A program made the translations under genes and the position numbers. Below the pieces are notes generated by a model. The model did not search any database. It was not told the origin of the DNA and was given only the letters and a program-made list of their open reading frames with translations. From positions 7,130,001 through 7,194,000 of the forward strand of contig CM082587.2 of the NCBI GenBank assembly GCA_040954595.2: 64,000 nucleotides of DNA, written 5' to 3'. Within the stretch, counting starts at the first letter, position 1. Each line of letters starts with the position of its first letter. Positions 22,740-46,199 of the stretch are shown here, piece by piece. This stretch comes from Balanoglossus misakiensis (lineage: Eukaryota > Hemichordata).

Positions 22740-23330
22740 GACATAAAGGTGCAATCATATTTTAACCATTTCATCGACGCGAGCAGCTCTTTCACATCCT
22801 TAACGTATCCAACCAGGGTATCCGCCGTCAGTATCAAAAGGTAAGCACTTGTCTTATACACCGTTCTGGTTCTAAGACTTCTTGCAGACGTAGACACATC
22901 AACCTGATTCAATAGACAGGAGGAAAGGCGGGACTCTTTAATGTACACGACAATTGAGATTACCGAAAACTCACCAAAAACATCTGCCGGGTTATTCAGG
23001 TCCGCACACAAAACATACATATTAACCCACGGCACATTTTTTTTGTGAGTTTTCAAAGAGTCCCGCCTTTCTTCCTGCCTATTGAGTAGTCAGGTTAAGC
23101 TGTCTACGTCTGCAGGAAGAAAAGAGCTTACCTTATACATGGAAACCTACTCAACTTCGCAAGGGCATTCTTGTCTTCAAGACAATTGGCACACACCTGA
23201 AATATTGTGCAACAGTAGATCAATTCAACTAGAAGTTTTGTTGTTTCTGTGGGTCAGTTACCAACTGCTGTTCGCGCGTTTTCGTGTCCAGAGAAACTTC
23301 CTCAATCATCCACGTCAGTTTTGATGATGC
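22740..23330. repeat. Segmental duplication C, copy 1
   Basis: Direct repeat of about 25540-26130 (offset near 2,798). It contains an orphan first-exon module and a copy of the CTGTTCGCGCGTTTTGG repeat and forms the spacer of inverted repeat 2. Confidence 0.85.
22764..22840 (+). other. Orphan C1q first-exon/promoter module, copy 1
   Basis: Matches the predicted noncoding first exon of the C1q genes, including the upstream TATTTAAG box (near 22730) and the intact donor GTAAGC. The next C1q gene downstream is on the opposite strand, so it has no coding exon to serve. Confidence 0.6.
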
Positions 23331-23903
23331 AAGATCCATTGTGGACTGTGTTTAGTGGAAAACTCAGTTGGAAAAAGTATGACCCCTTAATAAACAGCAG
23401 ACCTAACCATTACAGTCATTACCTGTCTTGTAATACAAACAGTGGCGCACTAGCGAAGAGTCTTGAAGTGAAGACTACAGCTCGTCTTCATCGCCAGCCT
23501 TTGCTTTGTGTCCGACACAGGAAGCCCCACTGCACTTCTATAATCTCTTTATGTGTCAGTGGGGTATATGACGCGAAATCGGGAGATCGTCTGAGCTGCT
23601 GATTTATCGTTTTTAGCCACCTTACAATCAATAAAATACCAACATAGGATCTGTACAAACGCCTGTGCGCATGACTTGGTGTCATGGTGATTGTGAAAGT
23701 ACGGTTAAAAGACAGACTCAACAACTTTATTTAGCAGTGTGTTCATTTTATTTATTTATTTCTGTTGTTATGCACTACGCAAAACACGATATTGTCATGA
23801 CTACAGAAAGCAGAAATCACCCGATATACCTTGCCCCCTCAATTAATGTCATTAGCGTCATCTCCCCTTTCAGGAACTGCCAGTCCCCACCTCGATCTAC
23901 TCG
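23289..23903. repeat. Inverted repeat 2, right arm
   Basis: Inverted partner of 21946-22560, the 3' flank of C1q gene 3. Both arms share a segment of about 200 bp (22164-22361 and 23488-23685) open in one frame on both copies, probably by chance. Confidence 0.85.
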
Positions 23904-24382
23904 AGAAGGTAGCCCGAAAAGTTAGTATATTTGCGTGCGCTGCTGCCGGCAAGTTCGTTAAGAAACTGGCCAATTTGAGGGAGTAGAACATAGATCTGCT
24001 GGCCTTGGGTGCAGTCGGTAACCACGTTAATGCCGATGTGGTCAAACGTGTTTTGACCTTGTGAAGACTCCATCCCATATCCAGTGTGCGCGCCGACAAT
24101 TTCCTCGCCGTCCCTCATCAGCCGAACGTGCGCGTTCTTGTTCACCATGGACAGAGCGTTGAATGTGAAAACGTAGGTCCCAGTTACCGGACAAGTAAAC
24201 TTTCCTGTGTCCATATCAAAGGCCGGATTCTGAACAAATGCGTGGTCATACGTCACAACTTTGGTGCCACCGCTGGAGGATAGGTGTGTAGTTCTTGCGA
24301 CACCAAATGCCGCAGCACAGGCGGCACTTTCATGGATCAGCATGAATGCCAACAGCAGGCACAGTAGAGTCTTCATGTTCAT
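23897..24382 (-). CDS. Secreted C1q-domain protein 3
   Basis: 161 aa from the first ATG (MNMKTLL), or 159 aa from the ATG at 24376 that matches genes 1 and 2 and has the better context (A at -3). The extra ATG arises because ATC in the sister leaders is ATG here, and it directly follows the CTTTTTCAG acceptor. It has a signal peptide and then a single C1q domain with NPAFDMDTGKFTCPVTGTYV, VTDCTQGQQIYV and the terminal NFSGYLLE. No collagen region. The predicted noncoding first exon ends at 24633. It shares most of its sequence with genes 1 and 2 and differs in the same exposed segments. Confidence 0.92.
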   Translation of the reverse strand: MNMKTLLCLLLAFMLIHESAACAAAFGVARTTHLSSSGGTKVVTYDHAFVQNPAFDMDTGKFTCPVTGTYVFTFNALSMVNKNAHVRLMRDGEEIVGAHTGYGMESSQGQNTFDHIGINVVTDCTQGQQIYVLLPQIGQFLNELAGSSARKYTNFSGYLLE

Positions 24383-24411
24383 CTGAAAAAGAAAAGATGA
24401 GACGCGGCCAG

Positions 24412-24417
24412 TTTATA
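24412..24417 (-). promoter_or_regulatory. TATA box just upstream of C1q gene 3
   Basis: TATAAA on the minus strand about 40 bases before the ATG, positionally conserved with genes 1 and 2. Confidence 0.45.
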
Positions 24418-24632
24418 CGAGCACACCGAAAATATGGGATTAAAAATCACAGAGTACCATTCCTGAGCAGGACCTGATTAACCCGTCAGATGTTTTGGGT
24501 GAGTTTTCAGTAATCTCAATTGTCGTGTATATTAAAGAGTCCCGCCTTTCCTCCTGCCCATTGAGTCAGGTTGATGTGTCTACGTCTGCAAGAAGTCTTA
24601 GAACCAGAACGGTGTATAAGACAAGTGCTTAC

Positions 24633-24708
24633 CTTTTGATACTGACGGCGGATACCCTGGTTGGATACGTTTAGGATGTGAAAGAGCTGTTCGCGTCGAT
24701 GAAATGGT
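24633..24708 (-). other. Noncoding first exon of C1q gene 3 (predicted)
   Basis: Same module as in front of genes 1 and 2: TATTTAAG box upstream, CAGTATCAAAAG at the 3' end, donor GTAAGC at 24632, intron of about 250 bp to the acceptor at 24383. The 5' end is approximate. Confidence 0.5.
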
Positions 24709-25539
24709 TAAAATTGCACCTTTATGTCAACTTAAATACCATTCTGAAGCTGTCACGTGAACATTTCCAAAACCGTATATATCACGTGAAAACATCGTGA
24801 TGAAATAAATACACCTGGAAGCCAAACTCAGTTTGCTGCTTTATAGCTGTGATTTGTACAGTTCAAAAGTGACGTGCCAGTACATGTTTCGACTCTAGCG
24901 AACTTAAATATCATTCTGTAGTTGTCACTTGAACATTACCAAAATCGACGGTCGCCCCCGCGAACTGCATGTGTCAACACCGTATACATCACCCATTTCA
25001 TTTGTCATCATCGGTGTATGATTCTGCCGAATGATTTTCATAATGTTTAGGCAGCAGCCGATGTAACAGTTGCCTTCCAAGAAAAAAAAAATGTGCAGAA
25101 TATTTGGATGATGGAATCTCCATAAAACGAAACAATTACACATGGAAAGGGTCAAACCTACTCAACTTAGCAAGTTTTACAGGGATGGTATTCCTGTCTT
25201 CAAGGCGATTGGCACACACTTGTACTTCTTCTTGTTTTCCGTGATGCTATCACCGTATCACGTGCGTGCATCTAATATGTCGACCAACCAACGTTAATGT
25301 TATGTGAAATATGTGCAACAATTAGATCAATTCAACTAGAAGTTTGGTTGTTTCTGTGGGTCAGTTACCAACTGCTGTTCGCGCGTTTTGGTGTCAAGAA
25401 AAACTTCCACAATCACCCACGTCAGTTTAGGATGATGCAACGTAATGAAATCCACGAAATTAATAACATGTATTTAATAGGGAAATCGTCTTCATTGGAT
25501 AAATGAACGTGTAGCAACATTTATTTTGTATGATAACCA

Positions 25540-26130
25540 TCGAATGTTCCTTCAATTATTTTAACCATTTCATCGACGCGAACAGCTCTTTCACATCCTA
25601 AACGTATCCAACCAGGGTATCCGCCGTCAGTATCAAAAGGTAAGCACTTTTCTTATACACCGTTCTGGTTCTAAGACTTCTTGCAGACGTAGACACATCA
25701 ACCTGATTCCATAGGCAGGGGGAAAGGCGGGACTCTTTAATGTACACGACAATTGAGATTACCGAAAACTCACCAAAAACATCTGCCGGGTTATTCAGGT
25801 CCGCACACAAAACATACATATTAACCCACGGCACATTTTTTTGTGAGTTTTCAAAGAGTCCCGCCTTTCTTCCTGCCTATTGAGTAGTCAGGTTAAGCTG
25901 TCTACGTCTGCAGGAAGAAAAGAGCTTACCTTATACATGGAAACCTACTCAACTTCGCAAGGGCATTCTTGTCTTCAAGACAATTGGCACACACCTGGAA
26001 TATGTACCACAATTAGATCAATTCAACTAGAAGTTTTGTTGTTTCTGTGGGTCAGTTACCAACTGCTGTTCGCGCGTTTTGGTGTCCAGAGAAACTTCCT
26101 CAATCATCCACGTCAGTTTTGATGATGCAA
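25540..26130. repeat. Segmental duplication C, copy 2
   Basis: Direct copy of 22740-23330, differing by scattered substitutions and small indels. It is followed by duplication B copy 2. Confidence 0.85.
25565..25639 (+). other. Orphan C1q first-exon module, copy 2
   Basis: Contains the exon core and donor GTAAGC, but the upstream TATTTAAG segment has been replaced by unrelated sequence, so its promoter part is missing. No C1q gene follows on this strand. Confidence 0.55.
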
Positions 26131-26164
26131 GATCCATTGTGGACTGTGTTTAGTGGAAAACACA

Positions 26165-26518
26165 GTCGGAAAAAGTATGACCCCTTTTAACAGCAGACCT
26201 AACTATTACAGTCATTACATGTCTTGTACATGTAATACAAACAGTGGCGCACTAGCGAAGAGTCTTGAAAGTGAAGACTACATCTCGTCTTCATCGCCAG
26301 CCTTTGCTTTGTGTCCGACACAGGAAGCCCCACTGCACTTCTATAACTGGAAAATAACATACTTATTTTTCAGTGGGGCTTCGTAAATATCGACCGCACT
26401 CCTGATCAGTTATAATTAACTGAACTGCACTAGAAACATTGAGAGAGTGCGTATATTCATGCACTAGTAGAATAACAAAAGCCCAGCCTACTCTTTTATA
26501 CAGAGGGCGCAGTAGCGT
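26165..26518 (+). repeat. Segmental duplication B, copy 2
   Basis: Near-identical to 18000-18347, ending at the same CAGTAGCGT. The DNA to its right (26519 on) looks single-copy and marks the right edge of the duplicated cluster. Confidence 0.88.
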
Positions 26519-26737
26519 GTGACCTTTGACCTCCCATGAGTCAAACTTGCAGAACGCCATGTTCAGAGAGTGAGTGAAGTGTTCAGTCGTTGATCGGAAA
26601 TTAATTTTTTCGGCACTGGGAATTCTCTCGACATTCAACGCGAGTTTAATAACACAGTCGGTTCCAAAGGCAAGTATTGACTTGTATATCTCCCGAAAGT
26701 ATCCGTTCATTTTTATATAGTCGCTCGTCGCCGACAT
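26519..26737 (-). CDS. Possible first exon of an unidentified divergent gene
   Basis: Not recognised. The frame begins with MSATSDYIKMNGYFREIYKS and reads as ordinary protein for about 70 residues (ILAFGTDCVIKLALNVERIP) before entering duplication B, where it stops at 26363. A donor-like GGGAG|GTCAAA lies near 26544. It starts about 80 bases from the predicted USP 5' UTR exon, so the two could share a bidirectional promoter. No downstream exon could be identified in the duplicated region, which may have displaced the rest of the gene. Confidence 0.3.
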
Positions 26738-26759
26738 CGCATCGCTCGAATTTACTGAA

Positions 26760-26818
26760 ATTCAATATTGCACTGTCATAGGTTTGCGATCATCAGCAAG
26801 TGTGTCGCACAGTACCAG
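26760..26818 (+). other. Predicted 5' UTR exon of the USP20/33 gene
   Basis: CAGTACCAG|GTAAAG is a strong donor at 26819. The translation-start exon of the USP gene is preceded by a TTTCCTTTACAG acceptor at 28204, so a 5' UTR exon is required and this is the best candidate seen. The 5' end is a guess. Confidence 0.35.
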
Positions 26819-26819
26819 G

Positions 26820-28204
26820 TAAAGCCGCGAACCTAATGGGTTTGCATCATCTCGTGCCCATGATCAATTCCATCAAAACCGCGGAAAGCGTCAACGATTG
26901 CCTCAACAGGGCTGTGTACGGATTTTTTTTTTACAGATTTTGAAATTTACGTACACATACGTGTGTGCACTCATCATGGTGCGCTCATAGTAGTAGTAGT
27001 ACAATCATGTAAGAACTAAGACATGTACATGTAGAAAATGACATGCATTAGTACAAAAAAACTTCCTATTTATACTGCCGATTGTGGTATAGTTTTTAAC
27101 TGTATCATAACTGTATCTGACTGTGATGGAGTTCAAATAAACAATATTGATTCTCATGTGACAGAGAAACCCTGGTTCTCATGAAAGATGTGCATTATAC
27201 ACGCCATGTGCTGATTACATTTTGATGACAGCTGAGCAATATATTGCTTACTTGTACTTACTAGAATACAGGTAGCCATGCATACAGGTCTGTGTGTTCG
27301 CGGCGTTGCACGGCCTCCACCACAGATGGACAAATGAATATACATGTACATACACCAAAGAAAGAAAAATGTTCAAAAAATTATTTGAATAGATCTTTTT
27401 TACACCAAAGTGAACAATGACATGAAAGACTAGTCAGTGATCTGATCAGTCAAGGTGACATTGCTCAGAGAACAAGTGATTACAGAGGTCACCTTGGACG
27501 TATTATTTCGGAAAGAATGAATCCCAAGGACTGATTCTCATGAAAGAGGAAGTACTGCAAGGCATACTATTATGTGTGTCCCAATGGAGTGTCCTCGGCA
27601 TAAAACAATGTTGGTGATTGGATGTCTGCCTTGTTGAGAAGGCCAAGTCAGTGAATGAATCTTCAGGAGTTGTGGCATCTAGCAGATTACGTAAATTACG
27701 TATGAACATAATTTGCATATCCATGATTTGCTATTTCATGCATGATTTCCACCTTCTTTAGAGACTAATAGACATAAAAACATTTTCGACCTGTCTTTTT
27801 TTATTATCTTGTCATATATTATTCAGTCTAAAATAATGTTAAGTTCTTTTCACTTTTTACGGGATATTTTGTAAGACCTAAGAATCGAAAACTTTTGTCA
27901 TTTTAGCCCTTTGTAATTGTTATTGATTTATTTTATATGTTTATTTGATCGTTCACTTCAATAAAAACTGATTAAGATCATGACAGAATTATGCATCCAG
28001 CCAAAAACAGATTCTGTCAGTCACTTTCAAGTTTGAATATGTTTCAAATTTGGGGAAGCATCTAGGGACATACAGGTGTGTATTAAAATTTGAAACATTC
28101 AGTGTTGTGTATAGGCACACGGTTGTTATTTACAGTTGTACATTTACTTGTCACATAGACACACAGTTATATTGTTAAGTACATAGAGTTTGTTTCCTTT
28201 ACAG
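26820..28204. other. 5' intron of the USP gene, nothing recognised
   Basis: No exon, RNA gene or clear element was identified. A GTGTGTTCGCGGCGTTGCAC segment near 27292 resembles one arm of the hairpin at 49102-49180. Confidence 0.4.
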
Positions 28205-28229
28205 GAATTAGTAAAGCTGTAACACCAGA

Positions 28230-40419
<12,190 letters not shown>

Positions 40420-43400
40420 GTCTGGCCACATGGTCGTATGTTGTCCCTACGTTTGTCCCTAAACATGGAACTGTTTATTCCAACTAGTCGACCCCCTCCT
40501 ACTAACATGCATCTCCCTAACTGTGTGATAATCAGAGTAGTTGACAGAATATTTCTGCTTTTCTAATGTTGATATATTGACTCATTAGACCAGCACTAAC
40601 AGCATGAGCTGAATGTACAATCAGATAGTATAAATATGCATATATAGTAATACATAGGAATACATACTTGTATTTATACACCTGCTGCCGTAACCTACAT
40701 GTATGGTATTCTACCATACACTTTGTGCCTGTATTAGTACACATAGTTCCAATACAGCTGACATGGTCGCCTTTGTGTGCTCATTGTACTCACCACTGAA
40801 GCATCATAATATTTTGGCTGCATTCCAGTTCATTTGCTTAAATTTTGTAGTATTGTTGGCAGCTTCGATTTTGTCAGCAGCTTTGATTCCATGGCAGGCA
40901 GCTTTTTGCTTCACCAAGCTCGCTGCACAGTGGTGTTATGTGGACGTTTAATGAAAGGGAGGTGTGTAATGGAAATACTTGGGGCTCTGTGCGCAAGGGA
41001 CTCATTTGTGGCCCATTTTAATACTTTGCACACAGAGCCCTTGTCCGTACTCGGTCGTATTTTGTGAATAATCGTACAGTGTTTTCCTATAGGCATTTAT
41101 ATACATTGTATTTATTTGTAGTGACTTGTATATGGCCGTTGAATTTGATGTAAATGTAGCATATTGCATCTTCTATTATACACTAAACATTGATACAGTT
41201 AACAGGTCGATCTGCCTGTAATCTGCTTGATTCCCACTGTTGCAATCTTAACCGTATTGCTTGAAAAAAATTTTAAGTTTCTGTACTATGGGGTTTGCTT
41301 ATATACTTGTAGTCCATTCATAGTTTTTAAGTGTTATAGGTGATGTATGCACTGAGAGATAAAACGCACATAATAAGTTTTCTCCTCAATTTCTAACTAT
41401 GCATTCTAAAGTAGAATCCAGAAAGGGAATCCATTGTGGGCACTGTACTCACCCGATGAGGGAGCCCTCTGGTGTCAGAGATAAACAGCAGTGCCACGCT
41501 TTGGGAATCACGTAGGTTGTCACGGTTACATGTTGCAGCTGTTAAAATGTCCCTTGTCCCTTGAGTTTAAATACCTTATATAATCCATTATTGTAAAATT
41601 ACTGACATTACAATACATTGATAACTACTTTCAACACACTCATTGCTACTCTTAAATCTCGAGTACCTGTACTAGAGTTTTCAACTCACTGCTCCAACCC
41701 CCTCACTCCCATACAATGGTTTAATCCCATTGTTTGAGATAGTGTGGTTGGGTCTATATGTACAGACAAGGGGTGCAAGGGTTTACACTTGATATCGGGA
41801 AACCTATTAATTAACCACCATTGATTAGTTCTACCACTTCTCAAGGCTGTTTTAATTGCATAGAAAGTCACTGAACTTTAATACTATTCAATAATCTAGA
41901 TATAATAACCACATGTTTAATAATCTCATTGGAACATTAGATCTTACACTAATATTCATCTCGTTTGAAATCGATGTTGAAATTAATACTTTTTCTGTGG
42001 ATTGATAGCTGGCAGGTTGTGTTTGTTACTCGATGGTAATTGATGAAAAGCTGATCAAAGCTGAACGGGTGCTCTACTCAGTGGAATGTATGTTATGTCA
42101 GATCACGAGATCGGAACTTGTCTGTCTGTGTGTGTAAGAGGGTTGTCTTGTGTGATGTTTGGAAGAAATATACAAAATATTGCGTGGGTGAGTTGATTTT
42201 CATATATTTATTGAATTGATTAGATATATATAGTCAGTCAGTTCCCTTGATTGAGTACATGTTATGTTCAGTTCTGTATTTTGTAGCTGGCTGCCATATA
42301 TAAAAAAGTACATTTTCTGTGTTACTGCGGTACTTGCGCAAATGCTGTGAAGTTATACTTAGTTTTTTTATTAGTTGTTAGACAATTTCTGCTCTTTGGT
42401 ACTGTGTATCAAATAGAGATTTGCATCCAAACCCGGTCTTGTCCGAAACACGAATGAAGAATTTAGGAAGTTGCAGTTTTATTATTCAATTTTTGTTCAA
42501 CTTAATTTCTGAGTGCGCAGCTGTACTTTGTGTTTTACGAGTTTGCTTTCTTGACAAATAACCCTCAGAGTCTGTTCAGCGGCATCTATGTTGCCTAGGA
42601 GATAGAAACCAGAATTTCTCACGTTCCTGGCCGGTTAGAGTGTGGGATCATCGATGTGGAATTAATTGATCCCGTAGATTCAAAAGAGTTGTACAACTTG
42701 AGTGTTGATTGGATGTTAGCTGTGTGATGATAAACACATGCAAAATATTATCCAATGACGCGGTGTGTTGTACATGGACAGGATCTACTTCATTATATTC
42801 AGGCCACTGTAATGTGATGTGATGTGATGTGATATTATATGATGTAACAGTACTTTCTGAATACACGTAATTGGATTACTAGAAAAGCTCTTAAAATGCA
42901 TTTATTTGTTCGACAAAAACTCAGTACAGTCACTCTGGGGAAAATGGCATTTTTGAAGAAATTGAGAGTCGTGGAATTTTGAATGGAACATTGTCAATGT
43001 AATGTATGCCAGTATTTGTCTCAAGTTTATTCAGTCAAATCTGTACTTTATGATTGTGATATTTTGACCAAACTTTACATTTATTGTTGTGGGCGCTATG
43101 ATCCACTGAATCTTGGAATATTTTCTGTTGATTTTAATTAATATACTGGGCTTGGAGATGAGAAGGGCATTTTGAGATTTCTATGAAAATTGTACTGAGT
43201 CGGAAACTGTTATTGGAAAGTGGAGGAAATAAATTTTTGGGAATTGTCATGAGAACTTTGTAGTTCGTTTATGTGTGTGGGGTTGGGTGGGGGGTTGTGC
43301 ACTAGCTTTTGGCGGATGAATACATTGTACTACATTCCCTAGCAACCCAACAAATCGTGCAGTGTGTGACCACCTGTCCTGTTCCCATAGAAACAACTCA

Positions 43401-43583
43401 GAGCAAATAATGTAAAACGAGTAAATATTAATGCAGCTATAGATAACACAGTTTTACAAGTAGAGCCTAAACCATCATTGTATATCAGCCACGTGGACTT
43501 ATCATTTCCGATATCGTCGACCAACAATTTAACTTTATTTCAAATCTATTAGACAGCAGACGTCGCCATCTTGTACAAACAAG
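40420..43583. other. USP 3' UTR and spacer before the FReD genes
   Basis: No coding exon recognised. An AATAAA at 43228-43233 is the first canonical polyadenylation hexamer I found after the USP stop, which would imply a 3' UTR of about 2.8 kb. A 60-base hairpin lies at 40981-41040 (GGGCTCTGTGCGCAA pairing with TTGCACACAGAGCCC). Confidence 0.4.
43490..43495 (+). promoter_or_regulatory. E-box in conserved FReD upstream block, gene 1
   Basis: CACGTG within CAGCCACGTGGACTTATCAT, 94 bases before the start codon. The same block precedes FReD gene 2 (46194). Regulatory role is inferred from conservation only. Confidence 0.4.
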
Positions 43584-44918
43584 ATGGCCGTGATGAGACT
43601 GTTGGCAACGCGCATCCCGTTTATCGTGGTGGCCGTCTCTGTTTTGTTTTGGATTAATGCAGATGCTATGATTGACAAGGTGAAGACGTACAAGTATTTT
43701 AATAAAGGTGAGGAAACGTGACCCCCTTTTTTATAGAAAATCTTGGGTGACATCATCCGAATCTTCTGTATTATTTTTGATACCGTTTATAAATGTGCAT
43801 TTACATTTACATCAATTTTTTTGCTTCCCAGTCCCAACTTTTAATGCCGAACATATTTCCCCATTCTTCCCATTTCATTGGCTGGTCGTCACCACGTGCT
43901 TCTTCTTTTGACCTCAACAAACCACAAAATGGTTTTCTCATCTCCTATTAACTTGAAATCACACAATCGTACAAATAGTAGGATTATATAAGAATCGTTT
44001 CCTTCCTCTATATCTGAACAGTGAGACCTACATCAATACGGGACATCAGTTACCTGAAACCCAATCGTAAAATAAAGTTCTGGTCTGGAAGAAGAGGTAA
44101 GCATCGAACCTTTGAAAATGCTATTAACACCCAAAAAGAGATTTTTTAACGATAAATAAGCACGCAAAATCATAAAACCATGATTATGAAAATACCATGT
44201 GTTTGTCTGAGTAACTCGTTGATTGCAGCTCTGTCAATTTCTTTTCGATTTCTATTTGATAGATTGTCAGGATTATTACGACTCCGGGTTTCGTCAGAAT
44301 GGTGTGTACGAGATCCTCCCAAGATACGTGAAGCGGCCGTATCTCGCATATTGCGAGATGGATGTCGACAATGGCTACGGTTGGACGGTGATTCAGAGAC
44401 GAACTGACGGATCACAATATTTCCTTCGGGTTTGGGATGATTATAAAGCGGGGTTTGGAAGCGTTCTGAACGAGGTGTGGTTGGGAAACGAGGCAATATT
44501 TCGGATAACAAACGGAAATGGACGAAACTACGAACTTCTCGTCGAATTATCGGACTTGGATGGAAACGACTACAGCGCCCTTTACAGTTTGTTTCGCATC
44601 AAGGACGAACGTTACCATTACAAACTGAAACTGGGTAAATTTCTCGGTGGCTCTGCGAACGATTCTCTTAGCGTTCACAGAGGCGCACATTTCTCGACCG
44701 TCGACAAAGACTACGACGACTCCGCAACGGAACACTGTGGTCGAATATACAAGGGCGGTTGGTGGTTTAAAGATTGTGCAACTATAGAATCAAATTTGAA
44801 CGGAGAATATTACAAGAGCTTTGTAACACCACCTAGCAGACATGGCGTCTTTTGGTTTGGGTTTGGTGGCCAGCATTACTCATATTTGTACGCGACTATG
44901 AAAATACGCCCAGTCTAA
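43584..44918 (+). CDS. Secreted fibrinogen-related domain protein 1
   Basis: 284 aa from exons 43584-43707, 44022-44096 and 44263-44918, all split in phase 1. Exon 1 is a signal peptide (hydrophobic IPFIVVAVSVLFWINADA), exon 2 a short linker and exon 3 a whole fibrinogen C-terminal-like domain starting DCQDYYDSGF at residue 67. Signatures: GWTVIQRRTDGS, WLGNEAIFRIT, YELLVELSDLDGND, HFSTVDKDYDD, GWWFKDC, SNLNGEY and the terminal MKIRP. Such domains (ficolins, tachylectins, FREPs) bind acetylated or other sugars and act in innate recognition or clotting. There is no collagen or coiled coil, so it is a compact secreted lectin-like protein. Ligand unknown. The tandem paralogue follows at 46323. 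Confidence 0.94.
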
Positions 44919-45241
44919 AATTCGAAGCATTGAAGGCAAGCAAATAGTGAGGAAATATTGCATTACATTTGTAAATATCATTGAGAACAGGCCATTTAAG
45001 TACACGTGGATACGTAATTTGCCAACGATAAAACTGTATCTACAGCTGTCAAATAAGATAAGAAATTAAAATTAAAGGGAAAAAAACTAGTAGAGATATT
45101 GGAATGGGATTGCTCTAGACATGCATAAATTAAAGGTAGGAGCGTATCGTGACCTCACGCATCCAAGGTGAGACCAAAGAACAAACGGATAATTTGGTCA
45201 AATTTGAACTACTCGCGGGTGTCCCTTGTCTTAAATTACAA

Positions 45242-45354
45242 AATGAATGAATGAATGAATGAATGAATGAATGAATGAATGAATGAATGAATGAATGAAT
45301 GAATGGATGAATGAATGAATGAATGAATGAATGAATGAATGAATGAATGAATGA
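45242..45354. repeat. (AATG)n microsatellite
   Basis: About 28 tandem AATG units with one GGATG interruption. Confidence 0.95.
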
Positions 45355-46193
45355 AAAGAAAGCGACGTATTTCTTGCGATCGGTACAAATGTTGTTTTAG
45401 CCTAAATGGTTCACCTGTCACCTACCATGCAATCTCGAACGTTTATGATGTAAAAAAACGCCACGGTATAGGAGATATAAACATCATGATAGACAAGGCT
45501 AAATTTTATCAAGCATTTGAAACATGACAAGAAAGGGTGTCATTGATCAGATAAGAAACCCAAACACGCAGTGCGTGATGTGCATATGAGTTGAAAGAAT
45601 ACTACACTCTCTCGTCATTGACCAGGTGACCGACAAAGCAGATGTCCCGTTCCCACATGTGAGGTGCATGTGACAATAGCAAATAGACCAATATTAAATT
45701 TACAGTTGGAAACGGCTGAATTTCCAAGCATCGCAGTACTACTATGCGCCAGACTGGTTTTACAGGATAATATTCAAGATCAAATTAATATGTATATATA
45801 GTCAGTCACATTAATTCAAAATTTTACGCTAAAAGTTGTCTCGCTTCAGTGTATACACAATACGACAATTTGGGTCACGGTGTACATGTACATATATTCA
45901 CTTCATGGGAACAGCAGTGGTCTCTTGTTGGTGTCCTGCCAAAAGTGATATATTCATCGTATTAAAAGGCCGAGATATCGGTTGATGTTAAAAAGTTGGG
46001 ACCGAGTCGTCTGACCAGATCTTAGAGTTAGTTAAAATTTATGATTAAAAAGCTTCGAATTGGAACGACTTCCCCCCTTATCTTGACAACAAACACAATC
46101 ATGAATGAATGACAAAAACAGCCAGGCAGAAAATGAATAAATATTAATACAGTCCGATAAGATAGTTTCTTTAAGGCATCAATGTGTGCCAGC

Positions 46194-46199
46194 CACGTG
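46194..46199 (+). promoter_or_regulatory. E-box in conserved FReD upstream block, gene 2
   Basis: CACGTG within CAGCCACGTGGACCACTCAT, 129 bases before the start codon. A second shared piece (AATATTAAT followed by CAG) lies about 50 bases further upstream in both genes. Confidence 0.4.
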
